The translations under genes were made by a program, and so were the position numbers. A stretch of 64,000 nucleotides of DNA, from assembly GCF_014695395.1 (NCBI RefSeq), contig NZ_JACJOF010000022.1, positions 29,422 to 93,421 on the forward strand. The letters are read 5' to 3'. This stretch comes from Nodosilinea sp. FACHB-131. Its GTDB lineage: Bacteria; Cyanobacteriota; Cyanobacteriia; Phormidesmidales; Phormidesmidaceae. The notes beneath the pieces are model-generated. The model saw only the letters and a list, made by a program, of their open reading frames with translations. It searched no databases and was not told the DNA's origin. How positions within the stretch are numbered: position 1 is the stretch's first letter; each line of letters begins with the position of its first letter. Below, in pieces: positions 8,422-17,879 of this stretch.

Positions 8422-10317
8422 TCAGCGGGTGTCGTACTGCCCCAGATAGTGCTCAACCCGCTGGCGGGTGTCGGCGATCGCCAGCCCCTGGCTCCAGTAT
8501 TCGACCATAGCGTGGCCAAAGGCCCAGGCGGCGCGATCGGGCTGGTCGTTGTGGTCGAGCAGTAGCGGCCAGAGGGCGAGCAAATCGAGCTGCACCTGGT
8601 CGGGGCCAATCACCTTAAACAGGTCGTAGGCGAGCTGCAGCTTGCCCAGCACCACGGGCAGCTGCTCGACCGGAATCTGCTCGGCCAGCAGGTAAGCTAG
8701 GGCCGGGGAGCCAGTGGTGAGAGTAGCGAGAAACTTTAGCACCGGGCTTTTGAGAAAGGCGGTGAGCCCCTGGGTGGTGCTCATCTGCAAGCGGTAGCGG
8801 TTGATCAGGCGGGCGGCGGCGGTGATTTTGGTCTCGCGATCGCGCAAAAACCGCGCCAGCCGCAGTTCTTTAGCGGGGTCGATCAGCTCGACTAGAGCAG
8901 TGGACAGAGCCTCGACATTCCACCCAGGGCGTTCGGCGTTGCGGGTGACCAGGGGCAGGATGCGATCGCACAGTTCACCCAGCTGTTCTTGCCGGTAGCG
9001 GGTGGCCTCGCGGATGGAGACTTCCTTAGGGCGACTGCCCCACTGCCAGTCGTAGGGGGGCTGCCACTCCCGCAGGGGCCGCAGCCGATCGATCTGGGTT
9101 AGAGCAGTAATGGCGGGCAGATCGGGCACCTCCTCGCGCATGTCGCGCAGCAGATCGGCGTCCATTTGCAGGGCCGGGTCAAGGGCGGGGGTGACCAGCA
9201 GCAGCAGGTCGGCCTCGCGGGCGCAGTCGAGCAACTGATCGCGGTAGTCGGTGCGATCTACCTGCTCGTAGCCCGGAGAGTCCCACAGGGTGAGAGTTTC
9301 GCCCCCGTCACCCTGCCAGCGGTAGGTGCTGATGGTATCGGTGCTGGGCAGCACATCGACCTCGGCGCGATCGCTGTCAAACAGCGTGTTGATCACGCTA
9401 CTCTTGCCCGCCCCAGTGCGCCCCACCAGCAAAATGTTGACGGGCTTTTCGGCCACCGCATTCACCGGCTCGGCCTGGTCGAGAATCTCCCGCAGGGTTT
9501 GAGTTTGAGCGGTGGGCAGCGGTTTTTTGGGACTAGGCAGGGTCGGCAGTTCGCCGCTGTAGAGCGCTACCGACTGGCGGTACAGGTTCCGCAGGGTGGC
9601 CTCTCGCAGCAGCGCATTCAAATTGCCCAGCAGCTGCTGGTTGGCCAGGGCGTTGGTGGGTTCGCTGAGGGTGCGGGCGGCGGCGGCGGCGGGGTTGATC
9701 AGCCACTGCGCCCAGTTCCACGCCTGCCAGAGCTTGCGGGCCGAGGGTTCGACTTGGCGGTAGACCTCATAGCCCTGCACCGCCTGGCCCACGGTCACCT
9801 GGCCCAGCACCGGGGTGAGGGTGTCAATCCAGCGATCGACATCATCCACGGTGCCCCGCAGCAGGCCGTAGGCATCGGGTAGATAGATGTTGAGCAGCGG
9901 GTATTTCACGCCGGGATGGTGGGCCTGAGCTACCGCCGTCACGACCTCGCGACAGCGCTCCCAGAAGGGGTTCCAGTCTTCCCACAAGGGAGGGTCTTGC
10001 TGGGCAGCAACGAGAATGTCTTCCAGTGCCGCAGCGGCGGACCCGACGTTAGGAATGCCGACCGGGGCTTCTGCTTCGGTTACCTCATCCAGCTCCTGCT
10101 GAACCTGTTCTAAGGCCGCTTCCATTTGCTTAAAAACGGGCTTGGTCCAGCGGGCCAGCAGCCCTCGCCACAGCACCAGCATCAGGACGATTACGCCCCA
10201 GATCCAGTTCAGCCCCCAGGCGTGAATTTGTGCGCCTGCTGCCGTCAAAATGAATCCGACGATCGCCACCAGAGGCAGCGCCAGCACCGCCCACTGCCAG
10301 GGTTGAAGTCGCACCAT
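8422..10317 (-). CDS. Membrane-anchored Era/HSR1-like GTPase
   Basis: 631 residues. Two N-terminal transmembrane helices lie in roughly residues 8-52, followed by a Glu/Gln-rich helical stretch. The G domain begins near 293: G1 GRTGAGKSS, G3 DSPG near 347, G4 TQID near 404. The C-terminal ~180 residues are helical and may hold a further hydrophobic segment (FLKSPVLKFLATLTTGSPAL). This is the layout of cyanobacterial 50S-ribosome-binding-GTPase-like or dynamin-like membrane proteins. The cellular role is unknown; membrane or stress functions are possible. It stands alone as a transcription unit. Confidence 0.82.
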   Translation of the reverse strand: MVRLQPWQWAVLALPLVAIVGFILTAAGAQIHAWGLNWIWGVIVLMLVLWRGLLARWTKPVFKQMEAALEQVQQELDEVTEAEAPVGIPNVGSAAAALEDILVAAQQDPPLWEDWNPFWERCREVVTAVAQAHHPGVKYPLLNIYLPDAYGLLRGTVDDVDRWIDTLTPVLGQVTVGQAVQGYEVYRQVEPSARKLWQAWNWAQWLINPAAAAARTLSEPTNALANQQLLGNLNALLREATLRNLYRQSVALYSGELPTLPSPKKPLPTAQTQTLREILDQAEPVNAVAEKPVNILLVGRTGAGKSSVINTLFDSDRAEVDVLPSTDTISTYRWQGDGGETLTLWDSPGYEQVDRTDYRDQLLDCAREADLLLLVTPALDPALQMDADLLRDMREEVPDLPAITALTQIDRLRPLREWQPPYDWQWGSRPKEVSIREATRYRQEQLGELCDRILPLVTRNAERPGWNVEALSTALVELIDPAKELRLARFLRDRETKITAAARLINRYRLQMSTTQGLTAFLKSPVLKFLATLTTGSPALAYLLAEQIPVEQLPVVLGKLQLAYDLFKVIGPDQVQLDLLALWPLLLDHNDQPDRAAWAFGHAMVEYWSQGLAIADTRQRVEHYLGQYDTR

Positions 10318-10463
10318 GGCTCCGTTCCTACATAGCTAACGTCTTCAGTGTAAGCAGGGTTCGCCCCAACCTGAAGCACAGCCAATCATCCCTAGCCGCT
10401 GACCGGGGCTTTGGCACTGGCATCCTAGCGTTTCAACAAGACCTGTCCAGCAACTTCTCAGAA

Positions 10464-10991
10464 TTATCTGGACGGCTGCGACGCGTAGTAGAGCAGCGGG
10501 CGGTCGTCTACCACAGCTCGACCCGTTGGCACCATACCCAACCCTTCTAGCACGTGAATGGATGCTGTGTTGGGCTCATCCACGTCGGCTACCACTTGGT
10601 CCAACCCCAAATCGTAAAAGACATAGTGCAAAATCGCTGCCGTTGCCTCCTTGGCGTAGCCTCGGCCCCAGAGCGGCGGTCGGGTGCCAAATACCACGCT
10701 GGGGGACTGGTCGGGAACGGACATCAGACCTGAAAAACCAGCGATGGTTGACGACTGGCCTCCAGAGGCATCCCCCGATCGCTCAAAAAACAGCCACAGC
10801 CCATAGCCCTGTTGGACGAAGCTCTCGTTGCTAGCCGCCAAGAAGTCGCTGGCCTCCTGGCGGGAAAGAGTGCGATCGTCGAAGAGAAATTGCCGTATGT
10901 CTGGGTCAGTCCACAGCTCATGCACTGCGTCGAGGTCGGCCAGGGTGCAGGGCCGCAGCATCAGGCGCTCGGTGTGCAGAATCTGGGACAT
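10464..10991 (-). CDS. GNAT N-acetyltransferase, RimJ/RimL-like
   Basis: 175 residues. Starts with ILHTERLMLRPCTLADLDAV, the usual opening of the RimJ/RimL-type acetyltransferases. The acetyl-CoA binding region is visible as RPPLWGRGYAKEATAAIL, and the C-terminal LDQVVADVDEPNTASIHVLEGLGM is typical. The acceptor (ribosomal protein N-terminus, antibiotic or small amine) cannot be predicted. It is followed on the same strand, with 15 bases between, by the methyltransferase at 11007, which lies upstream in transcription order, so the two may share a transcript. Confidence 0.88.
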   Translation of the reverse strand: MSQILHTERLMLRPCTLADLDAVHELWTDPDIRQFLFDDRTLSRQEASDFLAASNESFVQQGYGLWLFFERSGDASGGQSSTIAGFSGLMSVPDQSPSVVFGTRPPLWGRGYAKEATAAILHYVFYDLGLDQVVADVDEPNTASIHVLEGLGMVPTGRAVVDDRPLLYYASQPSR

Positions 10992-11006
10992 GACCTAGGT
11001 GATGTT

Positions 11007-11876
11007 TTAGGCGGGTTGGGCAAAGGGAAGGTCAGCGGACTCGCGCTCGCCCTCTGGCTGCTCAGTGCGCTCCGCCACTGGCAGCGGCTTGCGGCCATAG
11101 CTCAGCTGGTTGAGCCAAAACACATCCTCGGTGCGCACTCGCTCAAACCCGGCGTAGCCCAACCAGGCATCCACATTGCCCTGACCGTAGTCGCGAATAA
11201 AGGGTTCCTCAAAAATGGTGCTGAGCCAGTCGCTAGCCCGCAGAGTGCGCTGGTTGCCGTCGAGCACCAGCATTTGCCCACCGGGCGTCAGCAGCCGAAA
11301 CGCCTCTGAGAGAATGGTTTTAGCCACCGCTGGGGGCGTTTCGTGGAACAGCAGCGTGGCGCACACCACATCAAAGGAGGCCGCAGGTAGCCCCGTGGCC
11401 ATGGCATTGCCGTGGCGAAAGGTCACATCCACCGCCGCCGCTTGGGCTTTGTAATCGGCCATCACCAACATCTGGGGCGACAGGTCGAGGCCAATCACCT
11501 CGGCATTGGGGAAGTGTCGCTTCAGCATCAGCGTGGTGGTGCCCGTGCCACAGCCCAGGTCTAAAATCCGCCGAGGCTCACCGTGAATGGCTTTGACCAG
11601 ACTCTCGCGCACCCAGGTTTCGCCGGGGGGCAGCACGTACTGGGTAATGGGGTCGTAGGTGAGGGCGGCATCGACATTCAGGTAGCCGTTCTTAATGCCG
11701 TGGAAGTTGCTGACCTTATAGTAGTTGGGATATACCACCTGGGGATTGGTGAACTGGCTCACCCCAGATTCCCAGTCAATACTGTCGCGCAGCCGCAGCA
11801 GGGCATCGCGATCGACCAAGTGCGACAAGATCGGCGCAAAGAACTGCTCAAACAGGGTTTTAGACTGAGATGCCAT
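11007..11876 (-). CDS. Class I SAM-dependent methyltransferase
   Basis: 289 residues. Rossmann-fold methyltransferase: motif I LDLGCGTGTTTLML near residue 105, the acidic loop VIGLDLSPQML, then FDVVCATLLFHETPP and LLTPGGQMLVLD. This matches the UbiE/Methyltransf_11 type. An N-terminal ~90 residue extension precedes the catalytic fold. The substrate is unknown; quinone, sterol-like or small-molecule methylation is possible. Ends 15 bases before the GNAT gene on the same strand. Confidence 0.88.
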   Translation of the reverse strand: MASQSKTLFEQFFAPILSHLVDRDALLRLRDSIDWESGVSQFTNPQVVYPNYYKVSNFHGIKNGYLNVDAALTYDPITQYVLPPGETWVRESLVKAIHGEPRRILDLGCGTGTTTLMLKRHFPNAEVIGLDLSPQMLVMADYKAQAAAVDVTFRHGNAMATGLPAASFDVVCATLLFHETPPAVAKTILSEAFRLLTPGGQMLVLDGNQRTLRASDWLSTIFEEPFIRDYGQGNVDAWLGYAGFERVRTEDVFWLNQLSYGRKPLPVAERTEQPEGERESADLPFAQPA

Positions 11877-12109
11877 AGGTCAATACCAACGCCGCGCAAA
11901 CTCTCCTCAGGGTAACAAGTTCGTTTCTCTCTCGCCAAGAAAAAAGGAGCGATCGCCAATTCTTCAACCCAAGCAAATTAGCTTAGGGGAGCAATTATTG
12001 CCAAGCCCTAGAGCAGCGACAGCACGCACTATCTATCAACTGCCCTATGGAGTGTGTAACTGTACCGCCCACAATAGATAGGCCAATGTTCAAGAATGGG
12101 GCAAACACG

Positions 12110-12613
12110 ATGAATCACGAGGGCAAAGCAGTCCTGTTTACATTGCCGGGTTATAGACTACGCTCTGGCTCCACCCGCGATCGCGCCACCGTAGTCAAGT
12201 TTATGGAGCGCACCTATGGCGAGCTTGACCCCCAGCAGCCCACAGGCCACATTGCTGTCACGGTCGATCGCTTCCTCGGTCGAGAGACGCCCCTCTGGTG
12301 GGTGGATGTGGATTCTACCGCTGCTCCGGTGGGGGCAATCTGGTTAGGGCAAGCGACCGATCAGCGTAGCGGCGTTCTGCATCCCTACGTGCTGATGCTC
12401 TACGTCGCTCCCGAGCATCGGCGGCAAGGCATCGCCACGGCTCTACTGGCGGTGGCCCATCATTGGGCGCAGCAGCAGGGGCACAGGCAGATTAGCCTGC
12501 AAGTGTTTAGCGACAACCAGGCAGCTCAAGCGCTCTACGCTAGCCTGGGCTACCAACCCGAGGCAGTATTGATGAAGAAAGAGTTATCTCAGCAAAAGGC
12601 AGAAAAAAATTGA
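12110..12613 (+). CDS. GNAT N-acetyltransferase
   Basis: About 167 residues from ATG 12110. GNAT core with acetyl-CoA loop LYVAPEHRRQGIATALL and the C-terminal LQVFSDNQAAQALYASLGYQPEAVLMKKEL. An additional ~60 residue front part (YRLRSGSTRDRATVVKFMERTYGEL) is the usual first helix pair. The acceptor is unknown. The start is ambiguous: in-frame ATGs at 12047 and 12086 exist but no strong ribosome-binding site decides between them. Confidence 0.85.
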   Translation: MNHEGKAVLFTLPGYRLRSGSTRDRATVVKFMERTYGELDPQQPTGHIAVTVDRFLGRETPLWWVDVDSTAAPVGAIWLGQATDQRSGVLHPYVLMLYVAPEHRRQGIATALLAVAHHWAQQQGHRQISLQVFSDNQAAQALYASLGYQPEAVLMKKELSQQKAEKN

Positions 12614-12660
12614 ATCTACCTTTTTGCGATCGCCTAACTCATCTGCATTACAAGAACGAG

Positions 12661-13059
12661 TCAATCAGTATTCATTTGCCCTTCTGCCAAAGCCTCACGT
12701 ATTTTCTTGTGAGAATTCCCAGCCTTACGAGCTAGGTCAATATTTTCAATTAAATAACTCGTGATCGGCCTACAGGCGGGGATTAATTGAAGTAGCTTAT
12801 CGTTGAATTCTTTATTAGGCTGTTTTGACAGAATCTCAAAGTCCTCAGGCGATAAAGAATAGCTGCCATCGTTACTCGAACAGTATTCAAGATCACGACT
12901 TAAGTGTTTGACTCGCAATAAACTAGCTTCTTTATTTGATATGACCCTCTGCGAATCCCACACAGCTCTTTCGGAATCGTTCATCAGTATCATTGGATCG
13001 CTGCATCCTAATGTGACAATCGCCAATGAAAATATGACCGAGGCTGGAAGAAAACTCAC
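12661..13059 (-). CDS. Hypothetical secreted protein or lipoprotein
   Basis: 132 residues, family not recognised. The N-terminus (FLPASVIFSLAIVTLGCSD) is a signal peptide ending at a Cys; the preceding TLG is a weak lipobox, so a lipoprotein is possible. The mature part is hydrophilic and helical with two further cysteines (EYCSSND, IPACRP). More AT-rich than its neighbours. No operon partner. Confidence 0.6.
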   Translation of the reverse strand: MSFLPASVIFSLAIVTLGCSDPMILMNDSERAVWDSQRVISNKEASLLRVKHLSRDLEYCSSNDGSYSLSPEDFEILSKQPNKEFNDKLLQLIPACRPITSYLIENIDLARKAGNSHKKIREALAEGQMNTD

Positions 13060-13197
13060 TATTGATAGGGATAGACTGGGTGAAGTAAGGTGTGACTCAA
13101 CACTAGATTAAGTTGTGTTGAGTTTCGCTAGCGCACTACTCAGCTTAATGATTAATTCCGTCAATCCAAAATCGGCAGTCCAAAATCTAAAATCCTC

Positions 13198-13698
13198 CTA
13201 CCGCTGATACCAAGCTGCCAGCGCCAAGGCCAGTCCATCTGCCGCATCGTCGGGGCGGGGAATGCGCTCTAGGTCCAGCTCTCGGGCCACCGCCTGCTGC
13301 ACCTCAGACTTATCGGCATTGCCGTAGCCCGTCAGCGCCTGCTTCACCTGAGCCGGGGTAAACTCCACAAAGGGCAGGTTGTGCTGGGCCAGCACCAGCA
13401 TCACTACCCCCCGCGCCTGGGCTACCAAAATCGTATTGCCCATGCGATAGAAAAAGAACTTTTCGATCGCCACTAAATCCGGCTTGTACAGCTCTAGCAG
13501 GCTGTGCAGGTCGGTGTAGATAGTGCACAGGCGATCGCCCACCGGAGTCTTGGCCGGGGTTTCAATCACGCCAAAATCGACCACCGCTGCCTCGGCGTGG
13601 GTGCCAGAGGCAGCGGTGGCCGAGAGATCGGCCCCGTCGATTACCCCAAATCCCAGAATGGCTAACCCTGGGTCAAGCCCGAGAATGCGCTGACCCAC
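13198..13698 (-). CDS. ruvC: Crossover junction endodeoxyribonuclease RuvC
   Basis: 166 residues from a GTG start. Resolves Holliday junctions with RuvAB during recombinational repair. RNase H-like fold with acidic catalytic residues visible: ILGLDPGLA (first Asp), AIEKFFF (Glu), and the C-terminal [15 protein letters not shown] pair. Normal length. The start is 8 bases downstream of the chlI stop, so it is probably co-transcribed with chlI. Confidence 0.95.
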   Translation of the reverse strand: MGQRILGLDPGLAILGFGVIDGADLSATAASGTHAEAAVVDFGVIETPAKTPVGDRLCTIYTDLHSLLELYKPDLVAIEKFFFYRMGNTILVAQARGVVMLVLAQHNLPFVEFTPAQVKQALTGYGNADKSEVQQAVARELDLERIPRPDDAADGLALALAAWYQR

Positions 13699-13706
13699 AG
13701 TAATGC

Positions 13707-14837
13707 TTACCGCGCCCCCACCGGCTGGCGACCGTTGACCGCCGCTTCGTCGGGGTCGGCCAGCCCAAACACCTTGCAGAAAACCTTCTCGACCTTATAG
13801 CCCGAGTCGATGCTCTCTAGCGGATCTTTGCGCAGGCGGTGGCGCAGGCAGAGCACAATCACCCGCTTGATGTCGTCGAGGGTGACTTCGGTGCGGCCCT
13901 CGTAGGCGGCGATCGCCTTGGCCGCCCGGTTAGTGACAATGTCACCCCGCAGCCCGTCCACATCTAGCTCTGAGCACACCTCAGAGATGCGCACCCGGTC
14001 TTCGTAGTCGAGGTTGACCGAGGCCAGCCGCTGCTGCGCCTCCACCAGTTTGACCTGGAGTGCTTCCTGCTCGGCCTGGTGCTTGGTCAGGTAGGCGGCG
14101 GGGTCGGCGTCAAACTCAGAGCGCTGCTCCACAATCTGCACCCGCAGCTCGGGGTCGCGCACGGTGCGAATCTCGGCGTGCATACCAAAGCGATCGAGCA
14201 GTTGGGGCCGCAGTTCCCCTTCCTCGGGGTTGCCGGAACCGACTAGCACAAACTGGGCCGGGTGGCGAATGGAGATGCCTTCGCGCTCCACGGTGTTCCA
14301 GCCCGAGGCGGCGGAGTCGAGCAGCACATCGACGAGGTGGTCGTCGAGCAGGTTGACCTCGTCTACATAGAGAATGCCGCGATTGGCCTTGGCCAACAGG
14401 CCCGGTTCAAAGGCTTTAACACCTTCGGAAAGGGCTTTTTCAATATCAATGGTGCCACAGACTCGGTCTTCGGTAGCTCCCAGGGGCAGATCGACCATGG
14501 GCACTTTCTTAAGCGCCACGGGCAGGTCGTCGGTGCCGCGCTCAGCCCACACGTCGCGATCCTGGGGCGAGCGGCTAAAGGGGTCATCGGCCACAACCTC
14601 GATTTCGGGCAGCAGGTCGGCCAGGGCGCGAATGGTGGTGGATTTGCCGGTGCCGCGATCGCCCATGATCATCACCCCGCCAATTTTGGGGTCGATGACG
14701 TTGAGCAGCAGGGCCAGCTTCATGTCGTCTTGGCCAATCACGGCGGTGAAGGGAAATACCGCGCGGCGAGCGGGGGCAAAGGTGGCCGAGGGGGTCGCAA
14801 CAGTAGAATTCACAGGCGTTTCAAAAGATGACGGCAA
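13707..14837 (-). CDS. chlI: Magnesium chelatase ATPase subunit I
   Basis: 376 residues. AAA+ subunit of the Mg-chelatase (ChlI-ChlD-ChlH) that inserts Mg into protoporphyrin IX, the first committed step of chlorophyll synthesis. Walker [10 protein letters not shown] near residue 58, Walker B region [19 protein letters not shown], sensor [19 protein letters not shown], and the C-terminal [15 protein letters not shown] block. The first ~25 residues are a variable Ser/Thr/Ala-rich tail; full length otherwise. Immediately upstream of ruvC. Confidence 0.97.
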   Translation of the reverse strand: MPSSFETPVNSTVATPSATFAPARRAVFPFTAVIGQDDMKLALLLNVIDPKIGGVMIMGDRGTGKSTTIRALADLLPEIEVVADDPFSRSPQDRDVWAERGTDDLPVALKKVPMVDLPLGATEDRVCGTIDIEKALSEGVKAFEPGLLAKANRGILYVDEVNLLDDHLVDVLLDSAASGWNTVEREGISIRHPAQFVLVGSGNPEEGELRPQLLDRFGMHAEIRTVRDPELRVQIVEQRSEFDADPAAYLTKHQAEQEALQVKLVEAQQRLASVNLDYEDRVRISEVCSELDVDGLRGDIVTNRAAKAIAAYEGRTEVTLDDIKRVIVLCLRHRLRKDPLESIDSGYKVEKVFCKVFGLADPDEAAVNGRQPVGAR

Positions 14838-15161
14838 AATTTAAGAGTGTCTTCCATTGTGCCACAGTACCTGCGCTCCTTTGGCTGAGCACGATGTAAA
14901 AGAGCGATTCTCGCTAGCTCCTGGCTAATGATGCGCAAAGTCAGGAGACTGGGGTGTGCTTGATAAAGGGACATACTGCTCTATTAGTACTGCTTAGCAT
15001 TGATGGAAGATGAGAGTAGCTTAGAGCTGAAGATGCAAGTATATGGACCTAACATAAAGTTCTGGCGAAAGTATTGCTTAAGCCGATGGTGCCCGTGAAA
15101 ATACGGACTGTGCATTTGCATCTACCAGAGTTTAGACACTTTAGATGCAAGGGAATTCATT
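14838..15161. other. Divergent intergenic region, no gene seen
   Basis: A 324-base gap between the divergent chlI and PTPA-CTERM genes. It must hold both promoters, but I could not pick out convincing boxes and see no stable hairpin or open frame. Confidence 0.5.
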
Positions 15162-15875
15162 GTGAGTATTCAAACAGTTTCAGGTTTAAGATCAGTACTG
15201 CAAGCAGCAGTTGTCATCGCCGCAGTTTCAGCAGTTGCGGCTCCTGCACAGGCAATAACGTTCAATTTAGGTGGAATATCTGTCCCTGGCGAGGGAGTTA
15301 AATCTTCTGTCGCTGGGAGCACTACGATCGACTTCAACGGCGCGCCTCTTGGCTCAAGCAATGGTTACACCAGTGGCATTGCTTCGTTCCTTGGTCAAGG
15401 CAGTATTGTTAACGGTACTGTGGAAGGTCGCTATATTGCTCCGTCTCCCGATGACATTTCTAACTACCTAACGCTAGGAGCGCCTGAAGAACCCGGGCCA
15501 GTAAGTATCAAGTTCAACAGCTTGTTAAACTATCTCGGCGTGTTTGTAGGATCGATTAACAACTTCAATAGATTAGAGTTTTATCAGAATGGCTCTTTTG
15601 TCCATGAAGCTTTGTTTGCGGGAGATGGTAGTCCTAATAGCTTCGTGTACGTTAATTTCTTCTCGCAGGGTTCAACAGACTTGTTTGATGAAGTAAGGCT
15701 GTTTTCTAGCGAAGCTGCCTTTGAAGTTGACAACATTGCATACAGAACTGAATTTCCATCAACAACGCCAGTCCCCACTCCAGCCCTTCTCCCCGGATTG
15801 ATTGGAATGGGTATTGCAGCTTACCGCAAGCGAAAGCCTCAATCGCTCGCACAGCCTGAGACAGCAAACCTGTAG
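15162..15875 (+). CDS. PTPA-CTERM sorting domain protein
   Basis: 237 residues from a GTG start. A signal peptide ends near AAPAQA (residue ~31). A beta-rich secreted body follows, then the C-terminal tripartite sorting tail: PTPALLPG, a hydrophobic helix (LIGMGIAAY) and a basic end (RKRK). This is the cyanobacterial PTPA variant of the PEP-CTERM signal recognised by exosortase systems. The body has no recognised enzyme motif. A strong terminator follows at 15901. Confidence 0.85.
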   Translation: MSIQTVSGLRSVLQAAVVIAAVSAVAAPAQAITFNLGGISVPGEGVKSSVAGSTTIDFNGAPLGSSNGYTSGIASFLGQGSIVNGTVEGRYIAPSPDDISNYLTLGAPEEPGPVSIKFNSLLNYLGVFVGSINNFNRLEFYQNGSFVHEALFAGDGSPNSFVYVNFFSQGSTDLFDEVRLFSSEAAFEVDNIAYRTEFPSTTPVPTPALLPGLIGMGIAAYRKRKPQSLAQPETANL

Positions 15876-15900
15876 CGGTCGAGATTCTTATACACATGAC

Positions 15901-15932
15901 AAATGCCCCTAACCATGCCGTTAGGGGCATTT
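15901..15932 (+). terminator. Strong hairpin terminator after PTPA-CTERM gene
   Basis: AAATGCCCCTAAC pairs exactly with GTTAGGGGCATTT around a six-base loop, ending in T-rich sequence (TTTGTCTTG). It begins 26 bases after the stop codon. Confidence 0.85.
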
Positions 15933-15945
15933 GTCTTGATTGGTA

Positions 15946-16002
15946 GGGCGATCGCATTCTCAAAATATTCATTCTGCCAATTGGGCGATCGCATTCTCAA
16001 AA
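15946..16002. repeat. Two direct copies of a HIP1-containing 20-mer
   Basis: GGGCGATCGCATTCTCAAAA occurs exactly at 15946-15965 and again at 15983-16002, 37 bases apart. Each copy holds a HIP1 octamer. It lies between the terminator and the GH1 remnant. Confidence 0.8.
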
Positions 16003-16042
16003 CTCTGTTACGCATTGAAACCTGAATAGGTATAGTCGTCCC

Positions 16043-16201
16043 GATTTTCTCTGGGGAGTCGCCACCGCATCCTACCAAGTTGAGGAAGCCTGTCAGCAGG
16101 ATGGCAAAGGCCCGTTAATCTAGGACATCTACTCTCATCTGCTTAGCACAACCTACAAAGGCACCAACGGAGACATTGCGGCAGACCATTACAGTAAATA
16201 G
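16043..16201 (+). pseudogene. Remnant of GH1 beta-glucosidase N-terminus
   Basis: Translating from 16043 gives DFLWGVATASYQVEEACQQD, then GKGPLI, a stop codon (TAG) where family members have Trp, then DIYSHLLSTTYKGTNGDIAADHYSK and a second stop. FLWGVATASYQ(V/I)EGA...DGKG.S.WD is the well-conserved N-terminus of glycoside hydrolase family 1. Only about 50 codons remain, with no start codon context and no downstream catalytic half. A decayed gene. Confidence 0.8.
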
Positions 16202-16272
16202 AAAGGGTGCGTAATGTGGACCATTGACGCACCCGATGAGTGAACTAAGTTTTTGCTAGCGTTCCAACAAAT

Positions 16273-16611
16273 TTAAAGTGCCAAGAGCTGATCTAATGCA
16301 TCTAGCGCTTCACACTTGGGTGGGGCTGGATGCGATCGCCTGGTCTGAGCAAGTTGTGCTTCACCGTAGCTAGGTAGAGCAGTTTCCCGAGCAGCAAAAC
16401 TGTCTCCCCCTTCAGAAGGGCGACCATAAAGGTAGTCATCGCAATAGCGGCGAAACACGGCCTCTACAGCAGCGCGGGCGTTCTTAAGCCCCCACTCAGC
16501 GGCAATCAGCTCGGCTTTTTCGAGCACATCCTGACTTAGGCGAACCTTGTTGTCGTGGCGAGTGGGGCGATCCGAGTTGGGAACGGGCTGGGTTATTTGG
16601 TGGTCATGCAT
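16273..16611 (-). CDS. ParR-like partner of actin-like ATPase (predicted)
   Basis: 112 residues. The N-terminal half (NKVRLSQDVLEKAELIAAEW, then helical up to about residue 63) has the strand-helix-helix pattern of a ribbon-helix-helix DNA-binding protein. The C-terminal half is polar and probably disordered, with a helical end (LDALDQLLAL) that could bind the filament. The ATG lies inside the end of the ParM-like gene (19-base overlap), the arrangement seen in ParMR segregation operons. Function is inferred from the pairing; sequence similarity to known ParR is not evident by eye. Confidence 0.7.
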   Translation of the reverse strand: MHDHQITQPVPNSDRPTRHDNKVRLSQDVLEKAELIAAEWGLKNARAAVEAVFRRYCDDYLYGRPSEGGDSFAARETALPSYGEAQLAQTRRSHPAPPKCEALDALDQLLAL

Positions 16612-17648
16612 AGTTGGGTATCCCCGGTCATCAAGAACAAGCCGCGAACGTTGGCAAATTGAGGGTCGCCCATGACCGCGAATAGATCGTGCCCTTGCAG
16701 GCGATCGGCGATCAGGTGAGAACCCCCACCTGTCACCAAAAAGCGCGTCACCCTGGGCATATAGGGGGTGTACTGGGCTTTCACGGTCTGAAAGATGCCC
16801 TTAAACCACGGGTCTAAATATTCATCGAGCCAGTCAGCCCAGGCCAAGCCCGTATCAGCGTAGACATGGTCAGTGCGAAAGCCATCCATGACGATGCAGG
16901 GATCGGCGCTGCTGCCCAAGAGATCGGTGAGACGATGGTCAAAGCTGATGGCGGTAGCCAATTCGTAAGTGCCGCCGCGATCCATGATGTTTTCGTCAAT
17001 CACTTCGCCGTCGGCATCCACTAGGCGGGTGAGCCAGGTGCCGCCGCCAATATCGACCACAATGGTGTAGCCCTGGCCGGGGATAATGCCCTGAGCCTTA
17101 GCATAGTGGTAGGACCCCATGCCCTCACGGCCTACCTCTACCGATTCGACCTTGACGCGAAACTCAACGTCGTTGCGAATGAACTCGTGGACACCGAGCA
17201 GCTGAGCCTGAATATCTTCGCCGTTGCGGGCCGGGTCGGGGGTAGAAACATGGAGATCGAGGCTGTAGTCGGCCACGTTGCCAGCTAAGGGCTCAAGGCA
17301 GGCATAGAGGTGCAGCTTGGCCAGTTCTACCTTATTTTCAATGACGGTTTGCTGCTGGCGACGGTATTTGTAGGCCTGGGCGCCAAAGTGATAGCGACGG
17401 CCATCGGGCAGCTCGATCAGGGGAGAGGCCTCTGAAAAACTGACGGCATCGCGCCCTAGGGGCAGCTGGTAGCGCACCGAGCGAATGGCCTTGGGGTGGC
17501 CACTGCCGGCAAAGAATTTGAGGTCGTAGTTGCCGGCATCGAGGGCAAGCACCGGGGTGGTGGCGCTGGCCGCCTGGGTGCCGCGAGCCTTGGCCGAACG
17601 AGTCGCACCAGCGGCGGAGCGGCTGCGGGAGGCGGTAGTCGTGGTCAT
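16593..17648 (-). CDS. ParM/StbA-like actin-fold ATPase
   Basis: 351 residues. Actin/Hsp70-fold nucleotide-binding motifs: phosphate-1 VLALDAGNYDLKFF near residue 33, phosphate-2 IVVDIGGGTWLTRLV near 196, adenosine motif FLVTGGGSHLI near 304. This matches ParM/Alp-type filament-forming ATPases that segregate plasmids, of which chromosomal copies exist in cyanobacteria. The first ~30 residues are a basic Ser/Ala-rich tail. Overlaps the ParR-like gene by 19 bases. Whether it segregates DNA or forms another filament cannot be decided here. Confidence 0.85.
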   Translation of the reverse strand: MTTTTASRSRSAAGATRSAKARGTQAASATTPVLALDAGNYDLKFFAGSGHPKAIRSVRYQLPLGRDAVSFSEASPLIELPDGRRYHFGAQAYKYRRQQQTVIENKVELAKLHLYACLEPLAGNVADYSLDLHVSTPDPARNGEDIQAQLLGVHEFIRNDVEFRVKVESVEVGREGMGSYHYAKAQGIIPGQGYTIVVDIGGGTWLTRLVDADGEVIDENIMDRGGTYELATAISFDHRLTDLLGSSADPCIVMDGFRTDHVYADTGLAWADWLDEYLDPWFKGIFQTVKAQYTPYMPRVTRFLVTGGGSHLIADRLQGHDLFAVMGDPQFANVRGLFLMTGDTQLCMTTK

Positions 17649-17879
17649 AGGAAACTCTCGTGGGGGATATCAGGTCAGCGGTGCGTTAGGCTACCGTCAC
17701 AGCAAAGTTGGGAACGGTTGTACCCATAAGTACGCATGAACTAACACTAATGCATTTGTACTGTCCTGACAAGGGTATCGTTCAGGAGCCAGAGGGGGCA
17801 GACATTCCTTAAAATTTGTGGGATCTTTGTTTGGGCTTAGGGCGATCGCCCTACAGTCTCTAAGTAGCAAACTCGTCGG
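17649..17879. promoter_or_regulatory. Divergent region upstream of parM-like gene
   Basis: In ParMR systems the centromere often lies directly upstream of parM. Here I see one imperfect dyad around 17729-17763 (AGTACGCAT ... ATGCATTTGTACT), but no clear series of iterons. The region also carries the promoter of the forward gene at 17880. Confidence 0.3.

Noticed and set aside
9166..9882. 238-codon forward open frame
   Set aside because: Antisense to the GTPase gene, whose motifs are clear; the composition is Gly/Gln-rich shadow.
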